Shown here: piece by piece, positions 1-10,684 of the stretch | How positions within the stretch are numbered: position 1 is the first letter of the stretch | Layout of the letters: each line of letters opens with the position of its first letter | Assembly: GCF_016774335.1 (NCBI RefSeq) | Contig: NZ_JAETWA010000002.1 | Span: 1 to 41,252 of the forward strand | Origin: Luteimonas saliphila | GTDB lineage: Bacteria; Pseudomonadota; Gammaproteobacteria; Xanthomonadales; Xanthomonadaceae | DNA length: 41,252 nt | Direction: 5' to 3' | Notes under the pieces: model-generated | What the model saw: only the letters and a program-made list of their open reading frames with translations | Database searches by the model: none | What the model was told of the DNA's origin: nothing | Position numbers and translations under genes: made by a program

Positions 1-430
1 GAGGCTGGCTGCGGGAGGTCGCGCCGAAGGCCCTCCCACGACCACGCGTGGGAGACGGTCGCGCCTGAAGGCGCTCCTACAATCGCACGTGGGCAGCCTG
101 TAGGAGCGGCTTCGGCCGCGATGCCCCGCCCGCGGCGGCGGATACGCGAGGCTGGCTGCGGGAGGTCGCGCCTGAAGGCGCTCCCACGACCGCGCGTGGG
201 AGACGGTCGCGCCTGAAGGCGCTCCTACAATCGCAAGTGGGTAGCCTGTAGGAGCGGCTTCAGCCGCGATGCCCCGCCCGTGGCGGCGGATACGCGAGGC
301 TGGCTGCGGGAGGTCGCGCCTGAAGGCGCTCCTACAATCGCGCGTGGGTAGCCTGTAGGAGCGGCTTCAGCCGCGATGCCTCCCCCGCGACTTCGGGCAG
401 GGCACAGGACGGTCGCGCCGAACAGCGCTC
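1..430. repeat. REP-element tandem array upstream of coaE
   Basis: This 449-base gene-free stretch is filled with REP-like palindromes of two subtypes: GTAGGAGCGCCTTCAGGCGC and GTAGGAGCGGCTTCAGCCGC, in both orientations. They sit inside a larger tandem unit of about 148 bp that begins GAGGCTGGCTGCGGGAGGTC. Units start at 1, 148 and 296, and the third lacks the middle part. The 5' GTAG head next to a GC-rich palindrome matches the known architecture of RAYT-associated REPs. The array probably continues left of the window. No gene is visible here. Confidence 0.9.
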
Positions 431-437
431 CTGCGGG

Positions 438-443
438 CACAAT
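438..443 (+). promoter_or_regulatory. Putative -10 box of coaE (leaderless start)
   Basis: CACAAT lies exactly 6 bases before the coaE ATG and there is no Shine-Dalgarno sequence, so the transcript would begin at or next to the start codon. The same 6-base spacing is seen before the patB-like gene at 28245. The nearby REP copies end in CTCCTACAATCG, so this -10 resembles the edge of a degenerate REP. No convincing -35 is seen. Confidence 0.45.
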
Positions 444-449
444 CCCCCC

Positions 450-1085
450 ATGGCCGACTACGTAGTGGGACTCACGGGAGGCGTCGCCTCCGGCAAGAGC
501 GAGGTCACGCGGCGCTTCGAGGCGCTGGGCGTGACCGTGGCCGATGCCGACCTCGCGGCGCGCGACGCGGTGGCGGTGGGAAGTTCGGGGCTCGCCGAGA
601 TCGTGGCGGCGTTCGGCGCGGAGGCGCTCGCGGCGGACGGCTCGCTGGACCGGGCGGCGATGCGTCGGCGCGTTTTCGCCGACGATGCGGCACGTGCGCG
701 ACTGGAGGCGATCGTGCATCCGCGCGTGCGCGAACTGCTGCAGGCCACGTGCGCGGCGGCACCGGGGCCGTATGCGATCGCCGCGATCCCGCTGCTGGCC
801 GAGGCCTTGCCGGCGCGCGACGGCGAGGCCGGCGGCCGCGGCGCCTATCCGTGGCTGCATCGGGTGCTGGTGATCGACGTGCCCGTGGACGTACAGCGCG
901 CGCGCCTGCTGGCCCGCGACGGCATCGACGCGGTGCTCGCCGAGCGGATGATCGCGGCGCAGGCGACGCGCCGGCAGCGCCTGGCGATCGCCGACGACGT
1001 GCTCGTCAACGATGGGCCGCTGGCGGCCCTGGACGCGCATGTGGAGGCCTTGGATGCGCGCTACCGGGCAATCGCCACAACGTGA
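450..1085 (+). CDS. coaE: Dephospho-CoA kinase
   Basis: Cytoplasmic enzyme for the last step of coenzyme A synthesis: ATP-dependent phosphorylation of the 3'-hydroxyl of dephospho-CoA. The 211-residue protein opens with the family P-loop GLTGGVASGKS (residues 7-17), followed by the DAD motif near residue 32 and a lid region around QRARLLARDG (about residues 150-159). Length is normal for the family (about 200). The ATG at 450 puts the P-loop at its usual distance from the N-terminus. No Shine-Dalgarno precedes it, and a CACAAT -10-like box 6 bases upstream suggests leaderless expression. In xanthomonads coaE usually follows pilD, which would lie left of the window. The gene is an island between two REP arrays and converges on the Nudix-ThiE gene. 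Confidence 0.95.
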   Translation: MADYVVGLTGGVASGKSEVTRRFEALGVTVADADLAARDAVAVGSSGLAEIVAAFGAEALAADGSLDRAAMRRRVFADDAARARLEAIVHPRVRELLQATCAAAPGPYAIAAIPLLAEALPARDGEAGGRGAYPWLHRVLVIDVPVDVQRARLLARDGIDAVLAERMIAAQATRRQRLAIADDVLVNDGPLAALDAHVEALDARYRAIATT

Positions 1086-1097
1086 GTCTCCTGCCAT

Positions 1098-1640
1098 CGT
1101 AGGAGCGCCTTCAGGCGCGACCGTCTTCCACGCGCGGTCGTGGGAGCGCCTTCGGCCCGACCTCCCGTAACCAGCCTCGAGTGTCCGACGCCGCGGGCTC
1201 GGAAGTGGGACTGGACACGGGTCGCGGCTGAAGCCGCTCCTACAGGTTGCCCACGCGCGATTGTAGGAGCGCCTTCAGGCGCGACCGGCGCACCGGCAGG
1301 TCGGACCGCGAGGTCATGCGCTTCGCTTCGATATCTCCGCACACGTGCCCGGGATGCGGGCGGGCTGCCGGATGGGTCCGGATGGGCCCAGGGCCGGAAA
1401 CGGGTGCCGGAATGCGGGCCGGACACGGGTCGCGGCTGAAGCCGCTCCTACGGGGTTGGTGGCCCTTCGTAGGAGCGCCTTCAGGTGCGACCGGCGCGCC
1501 GGTGCGCGAGGTCATGCGCTTCGGTATCTCCGCACCGTGCTGGGATGGGGCGGACGGGTCGGCTCTGGCGGGTCCGGGACCGGACACTCGTGCGGGAAAA
1601 CGGGGGCCGGACACGGGTCGCGGCTGAAGCCGCTCCTACG
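1098..1640. repeat. Tandem ~200-bp repeats carrying REP elements, between coaE and the Nudix-ThiE gene
   Basis: This 550-base convergent intergenic region holds at least seven REP palindromes of both subtypes. Three copies of GGACACGGGTCGCGGCTGAA start at 1213, 1421 and 1609, a period of about 208 then 188. Between them a shared segment recurs: GAGGTCATGCGCTTCG followed by TATCTCCGCAC. The last REP (1618-1640) runs into the Nudix-ThiE gene and supplies its TAG stop. No coding sequence is credible here. Confidence 0.88.
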
Positions 1641-2637
1641 GGACGGGGGGGTGCCACAGGCCGCGGATCGCGGCGATGCCTTGCGCGCCATGGCCGCGCG
1701 CGGCGGGGATGTCGGCCACGCCGAGTCCGCCGATGGCGTAGATCGGCAGCGAGACCTGCTCGCGCAGCGCCTCGAACCGCGCCCAGCCGATACCCTCGTG
1801 GCCCGGATGCGTGGCGGTGGGATGCAGCGGGCCGACGACCACGAAGTCGCATCCCAGCGCCTGCGCCAGTCGCAGTTCCTCCAGGTCGTGGCAGGAGGCG
1901 GACAGCGGCCGGTCGGGCGCCACCGGGCGTGCACGGCATTGGCGCAGGCCGGCCGCCGGCAGGTGCAGGCCCAGGTCGGATTCGCACGCCAGTTCGATAT
2001 CCCCGTTCACCAGCAACTGCGCGCCGGCGGCGCTGCAGTGCAGGGCGGCATTGGCGAGCAGTCGCCGGCGTCGGCTGCGGTCGATGCCCGGCATGCGGAA
2101 CTGCACGCGGCGCACGCCGCGGGCCAGCGCGGACTCCAGCGCGGCGATCCAGGCCGCGTCGCCGTCGACGGGCGTTGGCGTGACCAGGCAGTGGTCGGGC
2201 TGCAGCAGCGCCGCGACGACCGGGCGGTCGGGATCGGGCATGTCGTAGCGCAGGAGCGAGGCGGGTTGCACCCACGCCAGCGCCTGGCCCTCGTAACCCT
2301 TCGGGGTGCCGCGCCAGGCGCGGATGCGGCGTACGTCCAGCCGCAGCCGCCTGGTCGGGGTGAGGTGCGGCACGACCATCAGCCGGTCGCCGACCTCGAC
2401 CTCGATGCCCAGTTCCTCGTCGAGCTCGCGCGCGAGCGCCGCCTCCGGGGTTTCGCCGGGCTCGACCTTGCCGCCGGGGAACTCCCACAGGCCCGCGAGT
2501 TCGCGGCCGCCCGAGCGGCGCGCCAGCAGCACGCGGCCGCGCCTGTCGACGATGACGCCTGCGACGACATGGGTGGCGTCGGGACCCTCCGCCCCCTGGG
2601 GCATGCCTGGCGGGAGGCCAGGGGACTCAGAGGTCAT
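1636..2637 (-). CDS. Nudix hydrolase / thiamine-phosphate-synthase-like fusion (MutT-ThiE type)
   Basis: Two-domain cytoplasmic protein. Residues about 20-145 form a MutT-type Nudix domain with a complete Nudix box: GGKVEPGETPEAALARELDE, continuing into EELGI. This family cleans up oxidised nucleotides such as 8-oxo-dGTP. Residues about 150-330 are a ThiE/TenI-like TIM barrel with NGDIELA, the GPLHPTATHPG phosphate loop and a terminal AIGG motif. The first barrel strands are divergent, so true thiamine-phosphate synthase activity is uncertain. The same fusion is common in gammaproteobacteria. I chose the ATG at 2637; a GTG at 2661 and an ATG at 2604 are alternatives, and none has a clear Shine-Dalgarno. 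The TAG stop is formed by the GTAG head of the adjacent REP. Expected length is about 320, so the gene is intact. Confidence 0.88.
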   Translation of the reverse strand: MTSESPGLPPGMPQGAEGPDATHVVAGVIVDRRGRVLLARRSGGRELAGLWEFPGGKVEPGETPEAALARELDEELGIEVEVGDRLMVVPHLTPTRRLRLDVRRIRAWRGTPKGYEGQALAWVQPASLLRYDMPDPDRPVVAALLQPDHCLVTPTPVDGDAAWIAALESALARGVRRVQFRMPGIDRSRRRRLLANAALHCSAAGAQLLVNGDIELACESDLGLHLPAAGLRQCRARPVAPDRPLSASCHDLEELRLAQALGCDFVVVGPLHPTATHPGHEGIGWARFEALREQVSLPIYAIGGLGVADIPAARGHGAQGIAAIRGLWHPPVP

Positions 2638-2862
2638 GGCGGTGCGTGCCCCCCGCCCCACGCTGAGGGTTGGGTGCGTGGGTCGATGGCGACGACGTGG
2701 ACGGCGCCACGGTGCTCCGTCTGCGCAGTGAGGCTGCAGGGTAGGCCGCGGACTCGGACATCATGGGGGCAGGGAGGGCCCCGCCCCGGCCCTCCCCGCT
2801 TTGCGGGAGAGCGGCAGACGGGATGGCTGCGGGGAGGCTACGGTCCCGCGATCTTCGAGCAA

Positions 2863-2886
2863 ATCCCTCGCTGCGCTCGGGATGAC
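2863..2886 (-). repeat. Dispersed palindromic repeat, copy 1
   Basis: A 24-base palindrome-containing sequence, reading ATCCCTCGCTGCGCTCGGGA and then TGAC on the plus strand. It is an exact reverse complement of 41174-41197 just after ettA. The arms ATCCC/GGGAT and CGCTGCG can form a hairpin. It follows the 3' end of a gene in each case. Confidence 0.8.
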
Positions 2887-2905
2887 AGGTTCGCGCTTTG
2901 CTGTG

Positions 2906-2947
2906 CCTCGCACCTCGCACCTCGCACCCCGCGCCTCGCACCTCGCG
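2906..2947. repeat. Heptanucleotide tandem repeat (CCTCGCA)x6
   Basis: Six consecutive 7-bp units, four perfect CCTCGCA plus CCCCGCG and CCTCGCG. It is a simple-sequence tract in the gene-free region after secA and could vary in copy number by slippage. No function is apparent. Confidence 0.85.
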
Positions 2948-3050
2948 TTGCGCGGGAGCTACCGCACGACTGACCGCCGGCGCGAGGCCGGGGGGCTGTG
3001 GAGCCGCGAGGACCGCGGGTCCGCGACAGCCCTCCCGGGAACCCGCTGCC

Positions 3051-5780
<2,730 letters not shown>

Positions 5781-5839
5781 GGATGTACCGGGATCCTGTG
5801 GCGGGGCCGGGCGGCGCCGGAAAGGCGCGCCGGCAATGA

Positions 5840-5864
5840 AAAAGGGCGCAAGTGGCGCCCTTTT
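5840..5864 (-). terminator. Terminator-like hairpin in the secA leader (possible attenuator)
   Basis: AAAAGGGCGC pairs perfectly with GCGCCCTTTT around a 5-base loop. On the minus strand it is followed by further Ts, so it has the form of an intrinsic, possibly bidirectional, terminator. It lies 60 bases before the secA ATG and downstream of a TACAAT -10 candidate, so any transcript from that promoter must cross it. It could instead end transcription arriving from the M23 gene. Confidence 0.6.
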
Positions 5865-5878
5865 CGATGGCAACGCGC

Positions 5879-5884
5879 ATTGTA
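5879..5884 (-). promoter_or_regulatory. Putative -10 box for secA
   Basis: GGTACAATGCG on the minus strand resembles other -10 sites in this window (glyA, ribH, patB). Transcription would start near 5872, just before the hairpin at 5840-5864. No good -35 is present at 16-18 bases. Confidence 0.45.
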
Positions 5885-6055
5885 CCGTGGTGGCGCCCGG
5901 GGGCGTTTGCAAGGGGCGCCCGACGCCCGATGCACAGCTGGATGGCCGAACGCGTCGCCACGCGCGACCCGGGCGAACCACCACGCTCCGGGAGCTCTGC
6001 GCTGCTGCCCGCAGGACGGGCAACGCAAACCGCCCGGGTCGCGTCGGACCGCCGC

Positions 6056-6312
6056 AGGCGCGGCTTCAGTCGCGACGGGACATCGGGGAACCACGCAGGT
6101 GCGCGACCGGGGTCGCGCCTCGGGACATCCGGGAGCCCACGCAGGTCCGCGACCGGCACAATCGGGAACCACACAGCCCCGCCACCGGGTCGCGCCTGAA
6201 GGCGCTCCTACGGGTGTGGTCGCGGTAGGAGCGGCTTCAGCCGCGACCGGCACAATCGGGAACCACACAGCCCCGCGACGGGGTCGCGCCTGAAGGCGCT
6301 CCTACGGGGGAG
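6056..6312. repeat. REP cluster and 94-bp tandem repeat between the M23 peptidase and secA
   Basis: The unit beginning GACCGGCACAATCGGGAACC occurs at 6151 and 6245, period 94. Each ends in a REP palindrome, TCGCGCCTGAAGGCGCTCC. Two more degenerate copies of GGGACATC...CACGCAGGT lie at 6078-6150. Bases 5885-6055 between this cluster and the secA -10 hold nothing I recognise. Confidence 0.85.
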
Positions 6313-6333
6313 GACGCGCGCCCGGAGGCGTTG

Positions 6334-7245
6334 TTACATCCGCTTGGCGCCGATCTCGCCCAGGAACTTGCGCGGATTGTGCACGCGCCCGTTCTCCCAT
6401 ACCTCGAAATGCACGTGCGCGCCGGTGGAGCGGCCCGTCGAACCGGCCCTGGCGATCTCCTGGCCTACGCGCACCAGATCGCCGACCTTCACGGTGTTGC
6501 GGGAGTTGTGCGCGTAGCGGGTGACGAAGCCGTTGCCGTGGTCCACCTCGACCACGTTGCCGTAACCGCTGCGCACGCCGGAGAAGCTGACCACGCCATC
6601 GGCGACGGTCATCACTGGATCGCCGGTGTTGGCATCGAAGTCGATGCCCTTGTGGAACTGGCTGCCGCCGCCGAACGGATCGGCGCGCCCGCCATAGCCG
6701 GAGGTGATGTAGCTGCTGGCGACCGGCGAGCGCGACGGCATCGCGTTGCGCTCGAGTTTCTGGTCGAACAACAGCGCCTCGAGCACCGACAGCTGGCGGC
6801 CGGCGCTGCCGAACTGCGCGTCGACGCCATCCAGCCCGTCGACCAGCATCCGCGCCGGCATGTCCTGGCTGGGCTCGGCGCCGCCGAGGCCGACCGGCTT
6901 GTCGAAATCGAACTCGCCGTCGCCGAGCTTGGCGATGCGGGTCAGGCGGTCGCCGAGCGCGTTGAGGCGGTTGGCCTGCGCCTGCAGCTCGCCCAGGCGC
7001 GCGGCCAGCGCGTTGACCTCTCGCTGGGCTTCGCGCCGGGTGGATTCGAGGGAGCGCTCCTGGCCGACGACCTGCTGCTGCAGGCGATCCACGGTGGCGG
7101 CGTTCAGCGCGCCGCCGAGGATGAGTCCGGTGCCGACGAGCACGATGGCGGCGGAGACGGGTTTGCTTGCAAGGCGCCCATGGAGGCGCTGTCCGAGCGA
7201 GTGCAGCGTCGACGACGCGTGCACGGAGATTCTGTGTAGAGTCAT
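6334..7245 (-). CDS. M23-family (LytM-type) membrane-anchored metallopeptidase
   Basis: Probable peptidoglycan endopeptidase or LytM-type regulator acting in the periplasm. The 303-residue protein has a short cytoplasmic N-terminus, a single membrane segment at residues about 29-50, a coiled coil at about 52-105 (Q/E/L-rich) and a C-terminal M23 domain. The zinc and catalytic residues are present: H198 and D202 in FHKGIDFD, and H277-x-H279 in HVHFEVW, so it should be an active enzyme. The ATG at 7245 (MTLHRISVHAS) gives a sensible N-in topology; the frame upstream is open only because of GC bias and runs antisense into dciA. Only 7 bases separate this start from the divergent dciA start. It lies in the conserved lpxC-dciA-M23-secA block. 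Confidence 0.9.
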   Translation of the reverse strand: MTLHRISVHASSTLHSLGQRLHGRLASKPVSAAIVLVGTGLILGGALNAATVDRLQQQVVGQERSLESTRREAQREVNALAARLGELQAQANRLNALGDRLTRIAKLGDGEFDFDKPVGLGGAEPSQDMPARMLVDGLDGVDAQFGSAGRQLSVLEALLFDQKLERNAMPSRSPVASSYITSGYGGRADPFGGGSQFHKGIDFDANTGDPVMTVADGVVSFSGVRSGYGNVVEVDHGNGFVTRYAHNSRNTVKVGDLVRVGQEIARAGSTGRSTGAHVHFEVWENGRVHNPRKFLGEIGAKRM

Positions 7246-7252
7246 AGGTGTG

Positions 7253-7744
7253 ATGTCTGATTCCTTGCCACGGCGGTCCAGTTCGCCAAAGGTGCCGGCC
7301 GGTGCGGAACGGTCCGCGACCATGCAAACGGCGCTCGATGCACTGCTGTCCGGTACCGCCCGCGATCCGGTGCGCCATGCCCTGGGGCTCGATGCGCTGG
7401 ACCGCCAACTGCGTCCTCTCCTGCCGTCGGGGCTGGCCGCGCATGTGCGGCTGGCCAACGTGACTGAAGGCAGGCTGGTGTTTCTCGTCGATTCCCCCGT
7501 CTGGCATGCCAGGTTGCGCCTGGCCGCCAGCGAACTGCTCGACGCCGCCCGTTCCCTCGGACTGGAAGTGCGGGACGTCGCCATCCGGGCGACGACACAA
7601 CCGTTGCAACCCCCTGAGCCACCCGTTGCACGCGTGCCGGCATCGCGATCGAATGCGGGCCGGTCGGCGTCCACGGAAGAGGCGTTCCGCGCGGCCCTGG
7701 CGGCCCTGGCCGAACCCGCACCGCACGGGAAGGACGAAGGCTGA
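7253..7744 (+). CDS. dciA: DUF721 protein, DciA-type replicative helicase operator
   Basis: The 163-residue protein has a DUF721 domain over about residues 25-105, with the conserved tryptophan in LVFLVDSPVWHARLRLAASELL. This is the pattern of the DciA family, which loads or operates the replicative helicase DnaB in bacteria lacking DnaC. The C-terminal 50 residues are Pro/Ala-rich and probably disordered. I chose the ATG at 7253 (MSDSLPRR); an internal ATG at 7323 would shorten the N-terminal tail and widen the very tight 7-base divergent gap to the M23 gene. It converges on lpxC. Assignment rests on domain pattern and synteny. Confidence 0.8.
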   Translation: MSDSLPRRSSSPKVPAGAERSATMQTALDALLSGTARDPVRHALGLDALDRQLRPLLPSGLAAHVRLANVTEGRLVFLVDSPVWHARLRLAASELLDAARSLGLEVRDVAIRATTQPLQPPEPPVARVPASRSNAGRSASTEEAFRAALAALAEPAPHGKDEG

Positions 7745-7847
7745 GCCGGAACCGGCATCCACGGAGGCGTTCCCCGGCGTCCTGCCGGCCCTCGCGGACA
7801 CGGCATGCTAACGGCCGGGCCTGCACAAAACGTTAACCCGGTGATCG

Positions 7848-7864
7848 GCAAAAGCTCATTTTGC
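7848..7864. terminator. AT-rich hairpin between convergent dciA and lpxC
   Basis: GCAAAA-GCTCA-TTTTGC lies within an unusually AT-rich patch with GTTAAC repeated on both sides. It fits a weak bidirectional terminator for dciA (+) and lpxC (-), although the stem is short. Confidence 0.4.
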
Positions 7865-7935
7865 GTTAACGAAACGTTATTTCACCGCATTCGCGGCGTG
7901 AAACGTGACCGGGTCCCGGTACGCCGCCCGCGCCA

Positions 7936-8844
7936 TCAGGCCGTCAGCGGGACGCCATAGGCGAGGGGCGCCGGCGCGGTCGCGGGATAGGAGACCTCTT
8001 CCCAGGCCGTCCTGTCGGCGAGCAGCGCGCGCACGAGCTTGTTGTTCAGCGCATGACCGGACTTGTAGCCCTCGAACGCGCCGAGGATGGGGTGGCCGGC
8101 GAGGTAGAGGTCGCCGACCGCATCGAGGATCTTGTGCCGCACGAACTCGTCGGCGTAGCGCAGGCCGTCGTCGTTGAGCACCCGGAACTCGTCGAGCACG
8201 ATCGCGTTGTCCATCGAGCCGCCGAGGCCGAGGTTGCGTTCGCGCATGTATTCCAAGTCCCGCATGAAGCCGAACGTCCGCGCGCGGCTGACTTCGCGGA
8301 TGTAGCTCTCGGTCGAGAACTCGATCTGCGCGCGCGAGCGCGACTGCGGGATCGCGGGGTGGTCGAACTGCACGGTGAAGCCCAGGCGGAAGCCGTCGTA
8401 GGGCTCGAAACGGGCGATCTTGTCGCCCTCGCGCACTTCGACCGGGCGCATGATGCGGATGAAGCGCTTGGGCACGTCCTGCTCGACGATGCCCGCCGAC
8501 TGCAGCAGGAACACGAACGGGCCCGAGGAGCCGTCCATGATCGGCACCTCGGCCGCGGACAGCTCCACGTAGAGGTTGTCGATCCCGAGGCCGGCCAGTG
8601 CCGACATCAGGTGTTCGACCGTCTGTACCTTGGCGCCGTCGCGGGCCAGGCCGGTGCAGAGGGTGGTTTCGCTGACCAGGTCGCCCGAGGCGGGGATCTC
8701 GACCACGGGGTCCAGGTCGACGCGCCGGAACACGATGCCGGCGTCGGGGGCGGCCGGGCGCAGGGTCAGGAACACCTTCTCGCCGCTGTGCAGGCCGACG
8801 CCGGTGGCGCGGATCACGTTCTTGATGGTGCGTTGCTGCGGCAT
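7936..8844 (-). CDS. lpxC: UDP-3-O-acyl-N-acetylglucosamine deacetylase
   Basis: Zinc deacetylase that commits the cell to lipid A synthesis, acting in the cytoplasm. The 302-residue protein has the expected length. The zinc ligands are present: H78 in [10 protein letters not shown] and the H/D pair in [18 protein letters not shown]; the catalytic Glu precedes H78. The ATG start ([21 protein letters not shown]) matches the family. It follows ftsZ on the same strand after a 382-base gap, with its own -10 candidate GATAAT at 8899-8904. Its leader contains a small hairpin, CACCCC/GGGGTG, around 8870-8886. Confidence 0.97.
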   Translation of the reverse strand: MPQQRTIKNVIRATGVGLHSGEKVFLTLRPAAPDAGIVFRRVDLDPVVEIPASGDLVSETTLCTGLARDGAKVQTVEHLMSALAGLGIDNLYVELSAAEVPIMDGSSGPFVFLLQSAGIVEQDVPKRFIRIMRPVEVREGDKIARFEPYDGFRLGFTVQFDHPAIPQSRSRAQIEFSTESYIREVSRARTFGFMRDLEYMRERNLGLGGSMDNAIVLDEFRVLNDDGLRYADEFVRHKILDAVGDLYLAGHPILGAFEGYKSGHALNNKLVRALLADRTAWEEVSYPATAPAPLAYGVPLTA

Positions 8845-8898
8845 CTGGAGCGCCTGTGGGGGGCAGGGTCACCCCGCAGGGGGTGCACAACGGCGCAG

Positions 8899-8904
8899 AT
8901 TATC
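8899..8904 (-). promoter_or_regulatory. Putative -10 box for lpxC
   Basis: GATAAT on the minus strand, about 55 bases upstream of the lpxC ATG, in a GC-rich stretch where such a hexamer is uncommon. The -35 is not obvious. Confidence 0.5.
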
Positions 8905-9226
8905 ACCCTGCGCGCTGAACTGAACGAAAGCGGGCGCGCCACGACCGGTCCGAAAATCCGCCGGGACCGGCACTGGCCCCGGCGGCTGGAATCGGACATG
9001 GACTTGTTCGTGATGCAACCATTCCGCCGGCCGAAGGCACCTGTCACGCCACCTGCGCATGCGGATCAACTCACCGCCTGGCTCACCCGCGGATGCGGGG
9101 AGGCAGGCGCCCAACCTTGCCTGGCGTACGGGACCGGACCGGCGACCACGACGCCGCCCACCCTGCCCCGCAAGCGCGGCACGGCGCTCCACCTCGCGAA
9201 CCTCGAGGCAGAGCCCCGCGACGTGC
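8905..9226. other. Gene-free spacer between ftsZ and lpxC
   Basis: About 320 bases without a credible gene, a clear terminator or repeats. Short frames on both strands have no recognisable content. It must contain the ftsZ 3' end and the upstream part of the lpxC promoter. Confidence 0.55.
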
Positions 9227-10468
9227 TCAGTCCGCCTGCCGACGCAGGAACGCCGGGATGTCCAGGTAGCTGCTGTCGCTGCCGAAGTCCGCGACCGGCG
9301 GCGACGAGGATGCCGGTTCGCCCGCCGTGCGACCGCGCAGGCCCGCGGCGATGCTGCTGCCGGGGTTGTAGGCGTCGGTGGCGTCCTCGACGAACATGCC
9401 GGTGGTGCCGTCGCGCTTGCCGGTATTGATCAGCTGCACGTGCGGACGACGGGCCACGGCGTCGAGCTGGCCGTTGTCGCTGCCGCGGCCGCTGTGGCGT
9501 ACGGCGGCGCGGTTGAGGCCGGTGGCCACCACGGTCACGCGCACGTCGTCGGCCATGTCCGGATCGAGCACGGTGCCGATCACGATGGTCGCGTCCTCGC
9601 TGGCGAAGTTCTCCACGGTGCGGCCGACTTCGTCGAACTCGCTCATGGTGAAGTCCGGACCGGCGGTGATGTTGACCAGGATGCCGTTGGCGCCGGCCAG
9701 GTTGACGTCGTCGAGCAGCGGGTTCTGGATCGCCGCCTCGGCCGCGGCCTGGGCGCGGTCGTCGCCGCGGGCGTGGCCGGTGCCCATCATCGCCAGGCCC
9801 ATCTCGGACATCACGGTGCGCACGTCGGCGAAGTCGACGTTGATCAGGCCCGGGCGCACGATCAGGTCGGCGATGCCCTGCACGGCGCCCAGCAGCACGT
9901 CGTTGGCGGCGCGAAAGGCCTGGATCATGGTCGCGTTGCGGCCGAGCACGGTGATCAGCTTCTCGTTGGGGATGGTGATCAGCGAGTCGCAATGCGCCGA
10001 CAGGTCCTCGATGCCCTTGAGCGCCACCTGCATGCGGCGGCGGCCCTCGAACGGGAACGGCTTGGTGACCACGGCCACGGTCAGGATGCCCATCTCCTTG
10101 GCCAGCTGGGCGACGACGGGCGCCGCGCCGGTGCCGGTGCCGCCGCCCATGCCTGCGGTGATGAACACCATGTCGGCGCCCTGCAGCGCGTCCATGATGA
10201 TCTCGCGGTCCTCCAGCGCGGCCTGGCGGCCGACTTCCGGGTTCGCGCCGGCGCCCAGGCCCTTGGTCACGTTGGTGCCGAGCTGCAGTTGCAGCTTCGC
10301 GCCGCAGTTCTTGATCGCCTGCGAGTCGGTGTTGGCGGTGATGAATTCCACGCCGTCCACGCTGCTGCCGACCATGTGCGCGACCGCGTTGCCGCCACCG
10401 CCGCCGACGCCGATCACCTTGATGACGGCGTTCGGAGCCATCTTTTCCACGAGTTCGAAATGTGCCAT
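9227..10468 (-). CDS. ftsZ: Cell division GTPase FtsZ
   Basis: Tubulin homologue that forms the Z-ring at mid-cell. The 413-residue protein has the nucleotide-binding GVGGGGGNAV at residues 20-29, the tubulin signature GGGTGTGAAP at 108-117, and the T7-loop region around NVDFADVRTVMSEMG. A variable Pro/Ser-rich linker leads to the conserved C-terminal peptide YLDIPAFLRRQAD that binds FtsA and ZipA. The start has a good Shine-Dalgarno (AGAGAGGA) about 7 bases upstream. It is the last gene of the dcw run before lpxC. Its 5' region is unusual: an ATTCCC-type repeat element and a perfect hairpin separate it from ftsA. Confidence 0.99.
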   Translation of the reverse strand: MAHFELVEKMAPNAVIKVIGVGGGGGNAVAHMVGSSVDGVEFITANTDSQAIKNCGAKLQLQLGTNVTKGLGAGANPEVGRQAALEDREIIMDALQGADMVFITAGMGGGTGTGAAPVVAQLAKEMGILTVAVVTKPFPFEGRRRMQVALKGIEDLSAHCDSLITIPNEKLITVLGRNATMIQAFRAANDVLLGAVQGIADLIVRPGLINVDFADVRTVMSEMGLAMMGTGHARGDDRAQAAAEAAIQNPLLDDVNLAGANGILVNITAGPDFTMSEFDEVGRTVENFASEDATIVIGTVLDPDMADDVRVTVVATGLNRAAVRHSGRGSDNGQLDAVARRPHVQLINTGKRDGTTGMFVEDATDAYNPGSSIAAGLRGRTAGEPASSSPPVADFGSDSSYLDIPAFLRRQAD

Positions 10469-10493
10469 GTCCTTGTCCTCTCTAGTTGGAGCC

Positions 10494-10684
10494 GGGAATC
10501 GGGAATGGGGAATCGGGAATGGGAACAGCGCGCGTTCCTCCAGTCCCTTCCATCGCCTGACGCCGGCGCTTTATGTGTTACGTCCTACCGCGTTGTTCGA
10601 ATCTCTTCCTGTTCTCGCCTCTTCAGTCCGCTTCGTCGCCTTCGCTTTACCGATTCCCCATTCCCGACTCCCCATTCCCGTTCC
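10494..10684 (-). repeat. ATTCCC-type hairpin element A (ftsA-ftsZ)
   Basis: On the plus strand the left arm (10494-10524) repeats GGGAATN and the right arm (10651-10684) repeats ATTCCCN in the complementary sense, so the whole can fold into a long imperfect hairpin. The 125-base middle is unrelated to the arms. In transcript sense it ends in ATTCCCGGCTCCAAC, which also ends element B before ftsA. Confidence 0.85.

Larger units (their letters stand above)
2662..3050. other. Gene-free spacer between secA and the Nudix-ThiE gene
   Basis: About 390 bases without a credible gene. It holds a small palindrome CCCGCTTTGCGGG near 2806, the ATCCC-GAGGGAT type palindrome at 2863-2886 and a 7-bp tandem repeat at 2906-2947. 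Part of it must form the secA 3' region and the Nudix-ThiE promoter, but I see no convincing -10/-35 pair. Confidence 0.6.

Noticed and set aside
5781..6023. N-terminal extension of SecA to a start at 6023
   Set aside because: It would translate the hairpin and promoter region, and the family N-terminus MLNRLL is at 5780.
8814..9192. Small proteins in the ftsZ-lpxC gap
   Set aside because: Short Arg-rich frames with no ribosome-binding site or recognisable domain, partly antisense to lpxC regulatory sequence.
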